From JANRKG01 sp033763635 (GTDB lineage Bacteria; Cyanobacteriota; Cyanobacteriia; GCF-001939115): a stretch of DNA of 33,095 nucleotides. Shown here in pieces: positions 24,042 through 31,941 of this stretch (position 1 is its first letter; the number at the start of each line of letters is the position of its first letter). A program made the position numbers and the translations under genes. The notes under the pieces were generated by a model. The model was given only the letters and a program-made list of their open reading frames with translations. It ran no database searches and was not told the DNA's origin. Where the stretch lies: assembly GCA_033763635.1 (NCBI GenBank), contig JANRKG010000043.1, forward strand, positions 1 to 33,095, in the 5' to 3' direction.

Positions 24042-24299
24042 ATGTATGGTCTGGTAAATCGCGCCCTTCAAGACATGGTATGCGATCGATTTGGGCCGGA
24101 AATCTGGCAGGTGATTTGCCAGAAAGCAACGGTAGAAACGGATCAGTTTCTCAGGTTGAGCTTTCCCAGACTGTGCCCCCCTTCTGTTGAGTGCAGCGAT
24201 TCTGAATCCGAGTTCCTCACCCTGCATTACCACTCAGAACAGAAAGGGTTAGCGTCGATGGTGATTGGGTTACTGAAAGGGGCGGGAACTTCCCCATGA
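24042..24299 (+). pseudogene. Internally deleted H-NOX (heme NO/O2-binding) gene, open frame kept
   Basis: An 85-residue frame. Residues 1-36 match the start of H-NOX domains (MYGLVNRALQDMV ... QKATVETDQF), and residues 38-83 match the segment after the heme helix (LSFPRLCPPSVEC, LTLHYHSEQKGLASMVIGLLKG). Typical H-NOX proteins have about 180 residues; roughly 75-80 residues between these blocks, which include the proximal heme histidine, are absent, as is the last strand. The heme-propionate motif Y-x-S-x-R reads Y63-H-S65-E-Q67, so the Arg is also lost. Canonical heme binding is therefore not expected. The frame is uninterrupted and its stop overlaps the next start (ATGA), so it may still be translated, perhaps as a partner peptide. 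A good ribosome-binding site precedes it. Confidence 0.85.
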
Positions 24300-25576
24300 T
24301 GCCCTGTTCCCTCGGTTTACCTCCCCAATTATTCGCGAAAGCCTTTCCATTCCATCTGGTTTTGAACGATCGCAATGAGATCATTCAGGTGGGGGAGGTA
24401 TTACAGCGAGTCCACAGCGTTCTCCTGGTCGGTGAGTTGTTAGGGGATCATTTTTACCTCCGCCGTCCCCGGATTGCCTGTGACGTGGCTGCAATTCGTA
24501 AACAACCCCAGGCGCTCTTTTTACTGGAGTCTCGCCAGAATGGGATGCAACTTCGGGGGCAAATGTTGGGAGGTGAGTCTCCCGAACCCGTGTTCTTCCT
24601 CGGCTCACCCTGGGCAGTGGATGCAACCTCTCTACATCAGTATGGGCTGGACCTCAAGGATTTTGCGATTCATGACCCGATCGCAAACTACCTGATGTTA
24701 GAGGATGGGGCTGACCATGCCACGCCCCCCCTTTCAAATGCGATGACGGGGCGAGTACAATCTGATTTAGCAGAACAATGTCCCCTCAAAATTCTGCTGG
24801 CTGAAGATATGGCAGTCAACCAGAAGGTCGCCCTGCATGTGCTGCAACAGATGGGATATCGGGCGGATGTGGCAGGAAATGGGTTAGAAGTTCTTCAGGC
24901 GCTTCATCGCCAGCCCTACGATGTGGTGTTGATGGACCTTCACATGCCCGAAATGGATGGGCTGGAAGCGACACGTCTTCTGCGAGAACAGAAGTTTGGG
25001 AGCGATCGTCTCCAGATTATTGCCCTGACCGCTGATGTCATGCAGGGCGCTCGGGAAGCCTGCCTGAAAGCAGGGATGGATGCCTACTTAACCAAACCCA
25101 TTCGAACACAAGATCTGCTTCATGCCCTGGCAGAAGTGTACCAAAACCTGGCAGCCCACCGGGAACAGGATAGGTCTCCTGATGCTCCACCCCAGATGGA
25201 CAGTGCTGGGGTCGTGGAAGAACCTATCCTGGATCACAAAGTATTACAAGATCTCCAGGACCTTGCTGGACCCCAGATAGAAATCGTAATCGACATTATC
25301 AACAGTTATCTTGATGATCTGCCCAATTTACTCCAGGCCATTCATCAGGCGATTGAACGATCGGATGCCCCGGCGCTGCGGAAGGCAGCCCATGCCCTCC
25401 GATCGACCAGCGCGACGGTGGGAGCGGTGTCTTTGGCGGAACGGGTCAAACCCGTTGAAGAGTTGGGGCGAACGGGAACGACGATCGGGGCAAAATCCCG
25501 GATGGCCTCGATTCATTCGGAAACTGAGCGAGTTCGAAAAGCACTCCAACACCATTTCCAGGATTTTCAGGATTGA
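24296..25576 (+). CDS. HNOBA-REC-HPT protein lacking a kinase core
   Basis: A 426-residue protein. Residues 7-135 form an H-NOX-associated (HNOBA) domain: LPPQLFAKAFPFHLVLN, IQVGEVLQRV, LESRQNGMQLRGQM, FLGSPWAVDATSLHQYGL and DFAIHDPIANYLML. A receiver domain follows (165-280; acidic E170/D171, phospho-acceptor D214 in MDLHMPEMDG, K267), then an HPT domain with H366 in KAAHALRSTSATVG. In relatives a coiled coil plus HisKA and HATPase domains lie between HNOBA and the receiver; here only some 25 linker residues (about 137-162) join them. It therefore cannot start a phosphorelay itself and would need another kinase. It is coupled to the truncated H-NOX frame and to the REC-GGDEF gene. Confidence 0.88.
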   Translation: MMPCSLGLPPQLFAKAFPFHLVLNDRNEIIQVGEVLQRVHSVLLVGELLGDHFYLRRPRIACDVAAIRKQPQALFLLESRQNGMQLRGQMLGGESPEPVFFLGSPWAVDATSLHQYGLDLKDFAIHDPIANYLMLEDGADHATPPLSNAMTGRVQSDLAEQCPLKILLAEDMAVNQKVALHVLQQMGYRADVAGNGLEVLQALHRQPYDVVLMDLHMPEMDGLEATRLLREQKFGSDRLQIIALTADVMQGAREACLKAGMDAYLTKPIRTQDLLHALAEVYQNLAAHREQDRSPDAPPQMDSAGVVEEPILDHKVLQDLQDLAGPQIEIVIDIINSYLDDLPNLLQAIHQAIERSDAPALRKAAHALRSTSATVGAVSLAERVKPVEELGRTGTTIGAKSRMASIHSETERVRKALQHHFQDFQD

Positions 25577-25581
25577 ATGCA

Positions 25582-26544
25582 ATGAGTCACTCTACATCTC
25601 CCTCCCCCACCGCTTCTGCTGCTCCCTTCCCTCCCCTGATCCTGGTTGTGGATGATGATAGGTCAATGCGGATGTTATTGGGACTAGCAATGGAGCGAGA
25701 AGGCTATCAGGTTGCTCAGGCCCAGGATGGGGAGCAATGCCTATCGATGGTTCGGCAACTCCAGCCCAATATGATTTTGCTGGATGCAGTCATGCCGGGA
25801 ATGGATGGCTTTGTCTGCTGTCAGCAATTACAAACCCTACCGGGGGGCGATCGAACTCCCGTTCTCATGATCACCGTCCTGGACGATCAAGACTCGGTAG
25901 ACCAGGCATTTGCCGCAGGGGCCACAGACTACATTACCAAGCCGATTCACTGGGCTGTTCTACGCCAACGAGTCCGTCGCCTGATTGAGCAGACCCAACT
26001 ACGCCAGCAACTCGAACAGGCTAATCGGGAACTAGAGCGGTTAGCAAACCTGGACGGCCTGACCCAACTCGCCAATCGCCGTTACTTCGATGAGTATTTC
26101 CAGCAAGAGTGGCGACGGTTAGCCCGCGAACAATTGTGTTTGTCCCTGATGATGGTGGATGTGGACTTTTTCAAGCTCTATAACGATACCTACGGACATC
26201 AAGCAGGGGATGCCTGTTTGCAGCGCGTTGCCCAAACCTTCCGCGAAACCCTGAAACGCCCTGCGGATCTCGTGGCTCGGTATGGGGGCGAAGAATTTAT
26301 TGTGTTACTGCCCAGTACGGCTCTTGAGGGTGCCATGCATGTAGCGAATAAGCTGCGATCGGCGGTGAAAGCCCTCCAAATCCCCCACCTGCGATCCCCT
26401 TTAGAACAGCAAGTTACCATCAGCCTGGGAGTTTCTTGCACCGTCCCCACACAGGATGAAGCCCCCGCCACCCTGATCGCCGCTGCCGATAGAGCCGTGT
26501 ACCGCGCCAAAGCGGAAGGTCGAGATCGTTGTTTTTATGCCTAA
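25582..26544 (+). CDS. Response regulator diguanylate cyclase (REC-GGDEF)
   Basis: A 320-residue protein: receiver (about 20-140; phospho-acceptor in LLDAVMPGMDG, Lys in YITKPI), coiled linker (IEQTQLRQQLEQANRELERL) and GGDEF domain with an intact active site GGEEF and an inhibitory-site RxxD (RPAD) five residues before it. It should make c-di-GMP and be product-inhibited. The ATG at 25582 is preferred to the TTG at 25573 that overlaps the preceding stop. It is the third gene of the H-NOX/HNOBA array and the likely output of the relay; an H-NOX, HNOBA-kinase and REC-GGDEF order is what would be expected for a complete system. Confidence 0.93.
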   Translation: MSHSTSPSPTASAAPFPPLILVVDDDRSMRMLLGLAMEREGYQVAQAQDGEQCLSMVRQLQPNMILLDAVMPGMDGFVCCQQLQTLPGGDRTPVLMITVLDDQDSVDQAFAAGATDYITKPIHWAVLRQRVRRLIEQTQLRQQLEQANRELERLANLDGLTQLANRRYFDEYFQQEWRRLAREQLCLSLMMVDVDFFKLYNDTYGHQAGDACLQRVAQTFRETLKRPADLVARYGGEEFIVLLPSTALEGAMHVANKLRSAVKALQIPHLRSPLEQQVTISLGVSCTVPTQDEAPATLIAAADRAVYRAKAEGRDRCFYA

Positions 26545-26655
26545 AACTCTGTGATTTTGCCCGTCGTTAACCTGCACCTGTTACAACAGTCAAAAGATCG
26601 CTAAAAATCCTGTGTATTAAGAAACAAATCAACACTCTTCTCGAAGGATGGTACA

Positions 26656-28371
26656 GTGGCGCGACGTAACTTTTGGGTCGGGGGACTCGTAGGGCTAGCA
26701 CTCATGGGATTAGGAGCGTGCGATCGAACCTCCCCTCCCGCCTCGAATACTCCTCAGCCTGCTGGGTTTGAGGTAAAGGTGCTGGTTGGCAGTGCCCTCG
26801 CACAACTCTGCGAACAATCTGCCGAGCGCTTTAATCAACAACAGCCCAAATTAGACGGGGGACAGGCATTTTATGTGCGCTGTCAGGCGATGGGGAGCGG
26901 CGATGTTGTCGCGACCTTAACCACTCTAACCCAGCAGTTGAAAGGAGGAACGCTCAAGGCAGACGCACCGGACTTTCCCACGATCGTCTCTGTGGATGGC
27001 GAAATCTATCAGAGCCAACTGATCTATCAGGTCAATCAAATTTATCCGGGGCAGAATTATATTCCGGCGATTACAGATGCCCCTCTCCTGGCGAGTAGCC
27101 CACTGGTCTTCATGACCTCTCGTTCGCTGGCACCGGGAGTTCGAAAGGTTCCAGACCTGTTTAAAGCATTGGTGACGGCTAAAACCCATCGAGATCTCGA
27201 TCCTGCCAGCCCACCGACCACCATTCACTATGTCCATACGGCACCCACTCGCTCTAATTCAGGCTTACAAACCCTGGTCGCTCAATACGTTTCTCTCACT
27301 GGGAAACGCCCAGAACAATTAACCGTTGCCGATATTCAGACCTTGCAACCTCAAATCAAAGCAATTCAAACGAAAGTCACTCGATACGGGATCTCTACCA
27401 GTGCTTTAGCAAAAGCGATGGTTCAAAACGGTTCCTTCTGGGCTTCGATCGGCTCTGTCTATGAATCATCGGTCATTGCAGCCAATGCAAGTTTGCAACC
27501 TGGTCAGGAGCGGTACGAAGCGATCTACCCCAAAGCGACTTTTTCTTCCAATATGAGAGCGATCGTTGCGAATAGCCCCTGGGTGAGTGCAGAGGAGAAA
27601 GCAGCCGCAGACCAGTTTATTACCTATTTGCGATCGCCTGAGATTCAGGCCGTTGCCGCAGACCTGGGCTTGAGACCGGGGGTGCCGGGGGTGCCCCTTG
27701 GGCCTAAGTTTACGGCCCAGTTCGGGGTCGATCCCCAGGCTCGCTATGACTCCTACCGTCCGCCCCAACCTGAAGTAGTATCGGCAATGCTGCAATCCTG
27801 GCAGGTTGCCACAAAGAAGCCGTCTAAGGTCGTCGTTGTCGTGGATTCTTCAGGTTCGATGAGTGGCAATAAGATGCCAGCGGTTCAGAATACGCTCCAG
27901 TCTTATATCAACAGTCTGGGGCCGCAGGATCAACTCGCCCTGATCGACTTTGATTCGCAAATTCAAGAACCTATTTTAATTGATGGCACCCCTGCCGGAA
28001 AGGACCGGGGATTAGAGTTTATCAGTGGGCTGAAAGTGGATGGGGGCACGAAGTTATATGATGCAGCCCTCTATGCCCGCAATTGGCTCCAGCAAAACCT
28101 GCGACCGGACGCAATTAATGCAGTGCTAATTTTAACGGATGGGGAAGATTCCGGCTCTCGCATCCAACTCAATCAATTGTCGGAAGAATTGAAAAAGAGC
28201 GGGTTTGAAACGGATCAACGGATTGCGTTCTTTACGGTGGGATATGGCGATGAAGGGGAGTTTAACCCGGAGGCATTAAAACAAATTGCTGACTTGAATG
28301 GGGGCTACTACTCCAAGGGTGATCCTGCGACGATCGCCCGCTTAATGGCGGATCTACAGGTGGAGTTTTAG
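26656..28371 (+). CDS. Lipoprotein with solute-binding domain fused to a von Willebrand A domain
   Basis: A 571-residue predicted lipoprotein: the signal peptide ends in a lipobox (LMGLGAC, Cys near residue 22). Residues about 35-370 resemble PstS-type extracellular solute-binding proteins, with the P197-T-R-S-N-S-G203 ligand-loop motif. The C-terminal part (about 385-570) is a von Willebrand A domain with a full MIDAS (D397-S-S399-G-S401, a Thr in DGGTKLYD, and LTDGEDSG), so it should bind a divalent metal and a protein partner. The GTG start at 26656 has GAAGGA about nine bases upstream. It starts a three-gene unit with the coiled-coil membrane protein and a second solute-binding protein. 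No permease or ATPase is coded nearby, so transport is unproven. Confidence 0.88.
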   Translation: MARRNFWVGGLVGLALMGLGACDRTSPPASNTPQPAGFEVKVLVGSALAQLCEQSAERFNQQQPKLDGGQAFYVRCQAMGSGDVVATLTTLTQQLKGGTLKADAPDFPTIVSVDGEIYQSQLIYQVNQIYPGQNYIPAITDAPLLASSPLVFMTSRSLAPGVRKVPDLFKALVTAKTHRDLDPASPPTTIHYVHTAPTRSNSGLQTLVAQYVSLTGKRPEQLTVADIQTLQPQIKAIQTKVTRYGISTSALAKAMVQNGSFWASIGSVYESSVIAANASLQPGQERYEAIYPKATFSSNMRAIVANSPWVSAEEKAAADQFITYLRSPEIQAVAADLGLRPGVPGVPLGPKFTAQFGVDPQARYDSYRPPQPEVVSAMLQSWQVATKKPSKVVVVVDSSGSMSGNKMPAVQNTLQSYINSLGPQDQLALIDFDSQIQEPILIDGTPAGKDRGLEFISGLKVDGGTKLYDAALYARNWLQQNLRPDAINAVLILTDGEDSGSRIQLNQLSEELKKSGFETDQRIAFFTVGYGDEGEFNPEALKQIADLNGGYYSKGDPATIARLMADLQVEF

Positions 28372-28374
28372 AGC

Positions 28375-29094
28375 ATGAAACTGGCAAATCCGTTTTACTA
28401 CCCGATCGCAATCTTGGTGGGAGGAATCGTCCTGGTCCTGGGGGTGCGCGTCGCCCAGCTTTCCGGCGTAGTCATGATCCCAGTAGCAGCAGGAGTTGCG
28501 ACCCTGGGGGCAGCGGTGTTGCGATCCCGTCAACCCACCGCTTTGAAGCTGGACAATCCAGCCCTGGAGCGAGAGTTGCAATCCGTGCAGCAACAGGCTC
28601 AACTTCTGGCACGCCAATCGGAAGTGCTACGGACAGAAGCCACTCGCTTGCTCACTGACGCGGTGCAAATGGAATTATTGGGAATTGTGCAGTACGCCTG
28701 CGATCGGGCTAGCGAGCTTCCCGACAGAATCGATGCCCTGGCCCATCGGCTTCAGGGGTCTGATTCCCTCCTGTCCGTTCATGATTTACAACGGCAACTT
28801 GGGGAGGCAGAGGCTCGTCTGCGGAATAGTACAGGTGTAGCTCAGGAGCAATTAAATCAATTGGTCCTGGGCCTCAGACGAAATATCCAATTAGCACAGC
28901 AGGGGCAGGATGCACGGCAAGCCCAGGTGCTCAGTCTTTCTACTTTGATTCTGGATGCGGCGGGAGTGCTGCAAGCCCTCCAAAATAAGTTGCGAACTGC
29001 CAACCTAAAGAATGCTGAAGAAACGCTGGAATTACGCTCCCTGAGCGAAGAGTTGAACTCATTTCAAGAAAATGTCGATCTCCTGGTTAGCTAA
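28375..29094 (+). CDS. Membrane-anchored coiled-coil protein of unknown function
   Basis: A 239-residue protein with two closely spaced N-terminal membrane segments (about residues 9-26 and 30-48), then a long helical region rich in Gln, Leu, Arg and Glu (for example LERELQSVQQQAQLLARQ and LNQLVLGLRRNIQLAQQGQDARQAQ) typical of coiled coils. No enzyme motif is seen. The overall look recalls small XpaC/TelA-type membrane proteins, but the match is too weak to name it. It lies three bases after the VWA gene and its stop overlaps the next start by one base, so translational coupling is likely. It may be the membrane scaffold joining the two solute-binding proteins. Confidence 0.75.
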   Translation: MKLANPFYYPIAILVGGIVLVLGVRVAQLSGVVMIPVAAGVATLGAAVLRSRQPTALKLDNPALERELQSVQQQAQLLARQSEVLRTEATRLLTDAVQMELLGIVQYACDRASELPDRIDALAHRLQGSDSLLSVHDLQRQLGEAEARLRNSTGVAQEQLNQLVLGLRRNIQLAQQGQDARQAQVLSLSTLILDAAGVLQALQNKLRTANLKNAEETLELRSLSEELNSFQENVDLLVS

Positions 29095-30200
29095 TGAAGC
29101 CTCAGCACCGTTCTCTTATCACCTCGATCGCCCTGACCCTGGCTTCCCTGGGACTTGCCTTTGCCCCGATTCCGGGAACTCAGCAAACCATTATTGTTGT
29201 CGCTGGAACTGAACTTCAGGAACCCCTACAAGTCCTGGAGGCAAAGTTTGAGCAAGAATACCCCAATCTCCGTGTGGAGCTTAAGTTTCAAGGGTCACAA
29301 GATCTCGTAAACCGCTATATTGACAATAAAAATGATTTCAATCCTACGATCCTCATCCCAGCAGGGGCAGGGTTCATTGAGGAACTGGGCGATCGGTGGC
29401 GAACCCAGCACAACTCAGACCCCTTTTACGAAACCCCCCGCCCCATTGCCAAGACTCTGTTAGTGGCGATTGCATGGCCCGAACGCGGAAAGATCTTGTT
29501 TCCAGATGGTCAGTTTCGGTGGGAGCGGGTTGAACGGGCCATGCAAGCCGGAAACTGGAGTGACATTCAGGGTCCAGCGAATTGGGGCAGCTTTGATTTT
29601 GTGACGACCGACCCGACCCGATCGAACAGTGGTCAATTAACCCTGAGTCTCTGGTCCCAAGCAAAGTTGGGAGGAAATTCTTTAAAGGGAAACCAACTCA
29701 GTGATCCGGCAATTCCACCGTTGTTTAAGTTAGTGAAGCGATCGGTCTACCAACCGCCCCGATCGACCGATGTCTTGCTCCAGGAATTTATCGCTCGGGG
29801 ACCCAATGATGCAGATTTGGCAACGGTTTATGAGAGCATTGCGCTCTACCGTTGGCAACAGGCAGGGGCCAGCCAGGGCCAGCCTTATCAGATTTATTAT
29901 CTCAATCCCACCATTGAGACAGTTTCAACCGCTGCGATCGTGCGTCAAAATGTTGATCCCCGAATGGCTAAAGCTGCGAACCAGTTTCTTGACTTTCTCA
30001 CCCAGCCTGCCCAGCAAACCGTCTTTGTTCAGCATGGCTTTAGACCTGTCAGCAACTCCGTCGATTTAAAGACTGCTCCCCAAAGCCCCTGGAATCAGCA
30101 AGTTCCTGGTGCAAAAACAGATCCCGCTGTTCAGATCACCCAATCCCCCGATCGGAACACCCTCACGGAAATCATTCGAGTGTGGGAACGCGCCCAATAA
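29094..30200 (+). CDS. PstS-like extracellular solute-binding protein
   Basis: A 368-residue secreted protein with an N-terminal signal/anchor (ITSIALTLASLGLAFA) and the type-II solute-binding fold. The ligand-loop motif P174-T-R-S-N-S-G180 is identical to that in the VWA fusion protein two genes upstream, and the C-terminal FLDFLTQPAQQTVFVQHGFRPVS block is typical of the PstS-like group. The motif is related to, but not diagnostic for, phosphate binding. Its ATG overlaps the preceding stop by one base. It ends two bases before the converging gene. Confidence 0.85.
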   Translation: MKPQHRSLITSIALTLASLGLAFAPIPGTQQTIIVVAGTELQEPLQVLEAKFEQEYPNLRVELKFQGSQDLVNRYIDNKNDFNPTILIPAGAGFIEELGDRWRTQHNSDPFYETPRPIAKTLLVAIAWPERGKILFPDGQFRWERVERAMQAGNWSDIQGPANWGSFDFVTTDPTRSNSGQLTLSLWSQAKLGGNSLKGNQLSDPAIPPLFKLVKRSVYQPPRSTDVLLQEFIARGPNDADLATVYESIALYRWQQAGASQGQPYQIYYLNPTIETVSTAAIVRQNVDPRMAKAANQFLDFLTQPAQQTVFVQHGFRPVSNSVDLKTAPQSPWNQQVPGAKTDPAVQITQSPDRNTLTEIIRVWERAQ

Positions 30201-30202
30201 GG

Positions 30203-31183
30203 TCAAGGACGATTAGACTGACCATTCGGATTGGGTGCTGATGGATTGGTTTTCGGTTGATTCAACCAGCACCGAATGTTTGCGCCCTCAACCACCACTT
30301 CCCCAACGGCTGTCTGAATATGTAGACGACCTTGCTGAACTCGCATCACCTGACTGAGGACCGCCCGTGCAGGGTTGTTCGCCGGGGCCGCCGTCGGAAG
30401 CGGGGGAGTTGCTGCCGTCGGAAGCGGCGGGCTTGTTGGGGGAGGGGTGACTGCCAGGGTTGGATCGGGGGGAGTGCGCCGGAGAGCCGCCGCCGCCACT
30501 CGCTGACGAATCGCGGCAGCCTGGGCGCGGGTAGCAGTAGGGACGGGTGAGGGGGAAATCGGTTGGGTTGGGTCGATCGAACGCTTGCTATCTCCCAAAG
30601 GCCGTTTCCCTGCAACCGGAGAGTGCCCTTCCATTCGGGTCAACCAGGCCACACAATCCGTACTGGAGAGGGTTACATCTCCCACCAGGGTTGTGACATA
30701 AAGGGTTCCTTCATTGGAGATCAAATCCCGCACTGGAAACCACCGTCCCCGCGCCAGGATTAGCAAATCCATCTGAATCGTCTGGCTGTTGTACTGCCGC
30801 TTGCGAATCCACCAGTCTTTCCACAGCAAACGGGCTTCATCGTAGTTCAATTGATAGCCTGCTGGGATTTCTTGATGACGGTACTCCACGAATCCCTGAC
30901 GATCGGGATAGCTAATCGGGACAAAATTCTCTGCGACCAGGGCTTGATGGACCAGTTGCCAATAATCTGACTTATGCCGCACCATCACAACCCGTTGACC
31001 GTCAGCCTGTTTTAAAGCTGCGACAACTCCCTCTCGCCGAGAGAGCAGTTGGGTTGCATCAAAAGTTGACTCAAGCCGCAATTGTTGATTCGCTAGAAGC
31101 GCTGTTTGACCCGCAGCGAATTGCTGAATCAAATCCTGGTCATCAAGTTTGCGGAACGGAACCGCATCATCAAGTACACTCAT
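30203..31183 (-). CDS. Conserved proline-rich protein of unknown function
   Basis: A 326-residue protein. The first 200 residues are a compact domain (SVLDDAVPFRKLDDQDLIQQFAAG ... GYQLNYDEARLLWKDWWIRKRQY ... DLLILARGRWFPVRDLISNEGTLYV over several blocks) without a known fold. A Pro/Ala/Thr-rich linker follows (about 220-285), then a short C-terminal strand region (RVQQGRLHIQTAVGEVVVEGANIRCWL). No signal peptide or membrane segment is visible. The frame is open to 31225, but the ATG at 31183 is preferred, with GAGGG about ten bases before it. It resembles proteins in filamentous cyanobacteria of unknown role. It ends two bases from the converging solute-binding gene. Confidence 0.75.
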   Translation of the reverse strand: MSVLDDAVPFRKLDDQDLIQQFAAGQTALLANQQLRLESTFDATQLLSRREGVVAALKQADGQRVVMVRHKSDYWQLVHQALVAENFVPISYPDRQGFVEYRHQEIPAGYQLNYDEARLLWKDWWIRKRQYNSQTIQMDLLILARGRWFPVRDLISNEGTLYVTTLVGDVTLSSTDCVAWLTRMEGHSPVAGKRPLGDSKRSIDPTQPISPSPVPTATRAQAAAIRQRVAAAALRRTPPDPTLAVTPPPTSPPLPTAATPPLPTAAPANNPARAVLSQVMRVQQGRLHIQTAVGEVVVEGANIRCWLNQPKTNPSAPNPNGQSNRP

Positions 31184-31230
31184 GGTAGAACGTCCCTCAG
31201 GGCAGCAACATCGAAACAGCAGCACTCGTA

Positions 31231-31262
31231 CAAGTTTTTAAGAAATCAAGTTTTTAAGAAAT
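31231..31262 (+). repeat. 16-bp perfect tandem duplication
   Basis: CAAGTTTTTAAGAAAT occurs at 31231-31246 and 31247-31262 without difference. Confidence 0.95.
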
Positions 31263-31462
31263 AAAGGTTAACCTTAAAAGATTTCTTCACAGAATTCACA
31301 CCTTGCATTCAGGTGGAAATCCTCACAAAACTTTACACAAGACTGGACTGATGATGAAAGCAATGGTGGTAGATAGAACTAGAAGAAGAATTAGAAATAG
31401 CAGAGAAATCAAGCGAAGTAACAGTAAAGGCAGAATAGCTAAAGAGTCAACCTGATCATCAA

Positions 31463-31488
31463 TCGTTAAATCTGGTCGTTAAATCTTG
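31463..31488 (+). repeat. 13-bp tandem duplication, one mismatch
   Basis: TCGTTAAATCTGG (31463-31475) is followed by TCGTTAAATCTTG (31476-31488). The period is 13, the same as in the two arrays near 22900-23100. Confidence 0.9.
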
Positions 31489-31668
31489 TCAAATTTAAAG
31501 ATTGGAAATAACGATTAAATAAATCTCCTGTAAATCTGAAGCGGATCTGAAACAGATTTGTCGGGTAGATTAGGTCAATTCAAGCAATTGCCGTCAGTCA
31601 ATCTAGAGATCAGTAAATCAAAGAAAAGTGAAAGAACAGTGAAAAGGTAGCAAGATAGAGGGCACCCC

Positions 31669-31698
31669 TTCTAGTGGTCATTATTCTAGCGGTCATTA
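31669..31698 (+). repeat. 15-bp tandem duplication, one mismatch
   Basis: TTCTAGTGGTCATTA (31669-31683) is followed by TTCTAGCGGTCATTA (31684-31698). Confidence 0.9.
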
Positions 31699-31850
31699 TT
31701 TAGAGTGTACCCTCTCCCTTGTAATAGTTGTTAGTGTGGATACTGAACACCCTGTAAAGCTTTAAAGAAAGTTCTGAAACTGTAAAGCCTCCATTCTTCT
31801 AGAGCAAGCGAATTTAGGAGATTTTTAGAAAAGAGTTTACCTGGGGGTTG

Positions 31851-31903
31851 CCCTTCGACTTCACTCAGGGCGCGGGTGCTGGTTGAGCGCAGCCGAAACC
31901 AGC
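31851..31903. repeat. REP-like palindromic element
   Basis: Two short hairpins side by side: one at 31851-31870 with CCCT and AGGG ends around TTCGACTTCACTC-type core, and one at 31878-31903 in which GCTGGTT pairs perfectly with AACCAGC across a 12-base loop. The words CCCTTCGACTTC and GGTTGAGCGCAGCCGAAACC are of a kind scattered many times through filamentous cyanobacterial genomes. This is from memory of such repeats, not from a search. Confidence 0.6.
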
Positions 31904-31941
31904 GGGGAGAGGTTTTTCAGAAATCTCCTTAATAGGGTCAC

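Larger units (their letters stand above)
31184..31941. other. Gene-free stretch, 758 bases, rich in small repeats
   Basis: AT-rich with no credible open frame. It holds tandem duplications at 31231-31262, 31463-31488 and 31669-31698, many scattered AAATCT words (31480-31560), and REP-like palindromes at 31851-31903. The leftmost part (31184-31230) is the promoter region of the proline-rich gene. A small RNA is possible but unsupported. Confidence 0.7.

Noticed and set aside
26590..26655. CTGTTACAACAG-type palindrome as operator of the VWA operon
   Set aside because: Arms of only five bases; common by chance.
31184..31941. tRNA or structured RNA in the gene-free stretch
   Set aside because: No T-arm GGTTCGAATCC-type signature or clover-leaf found; only small duplications and AT-rich words.
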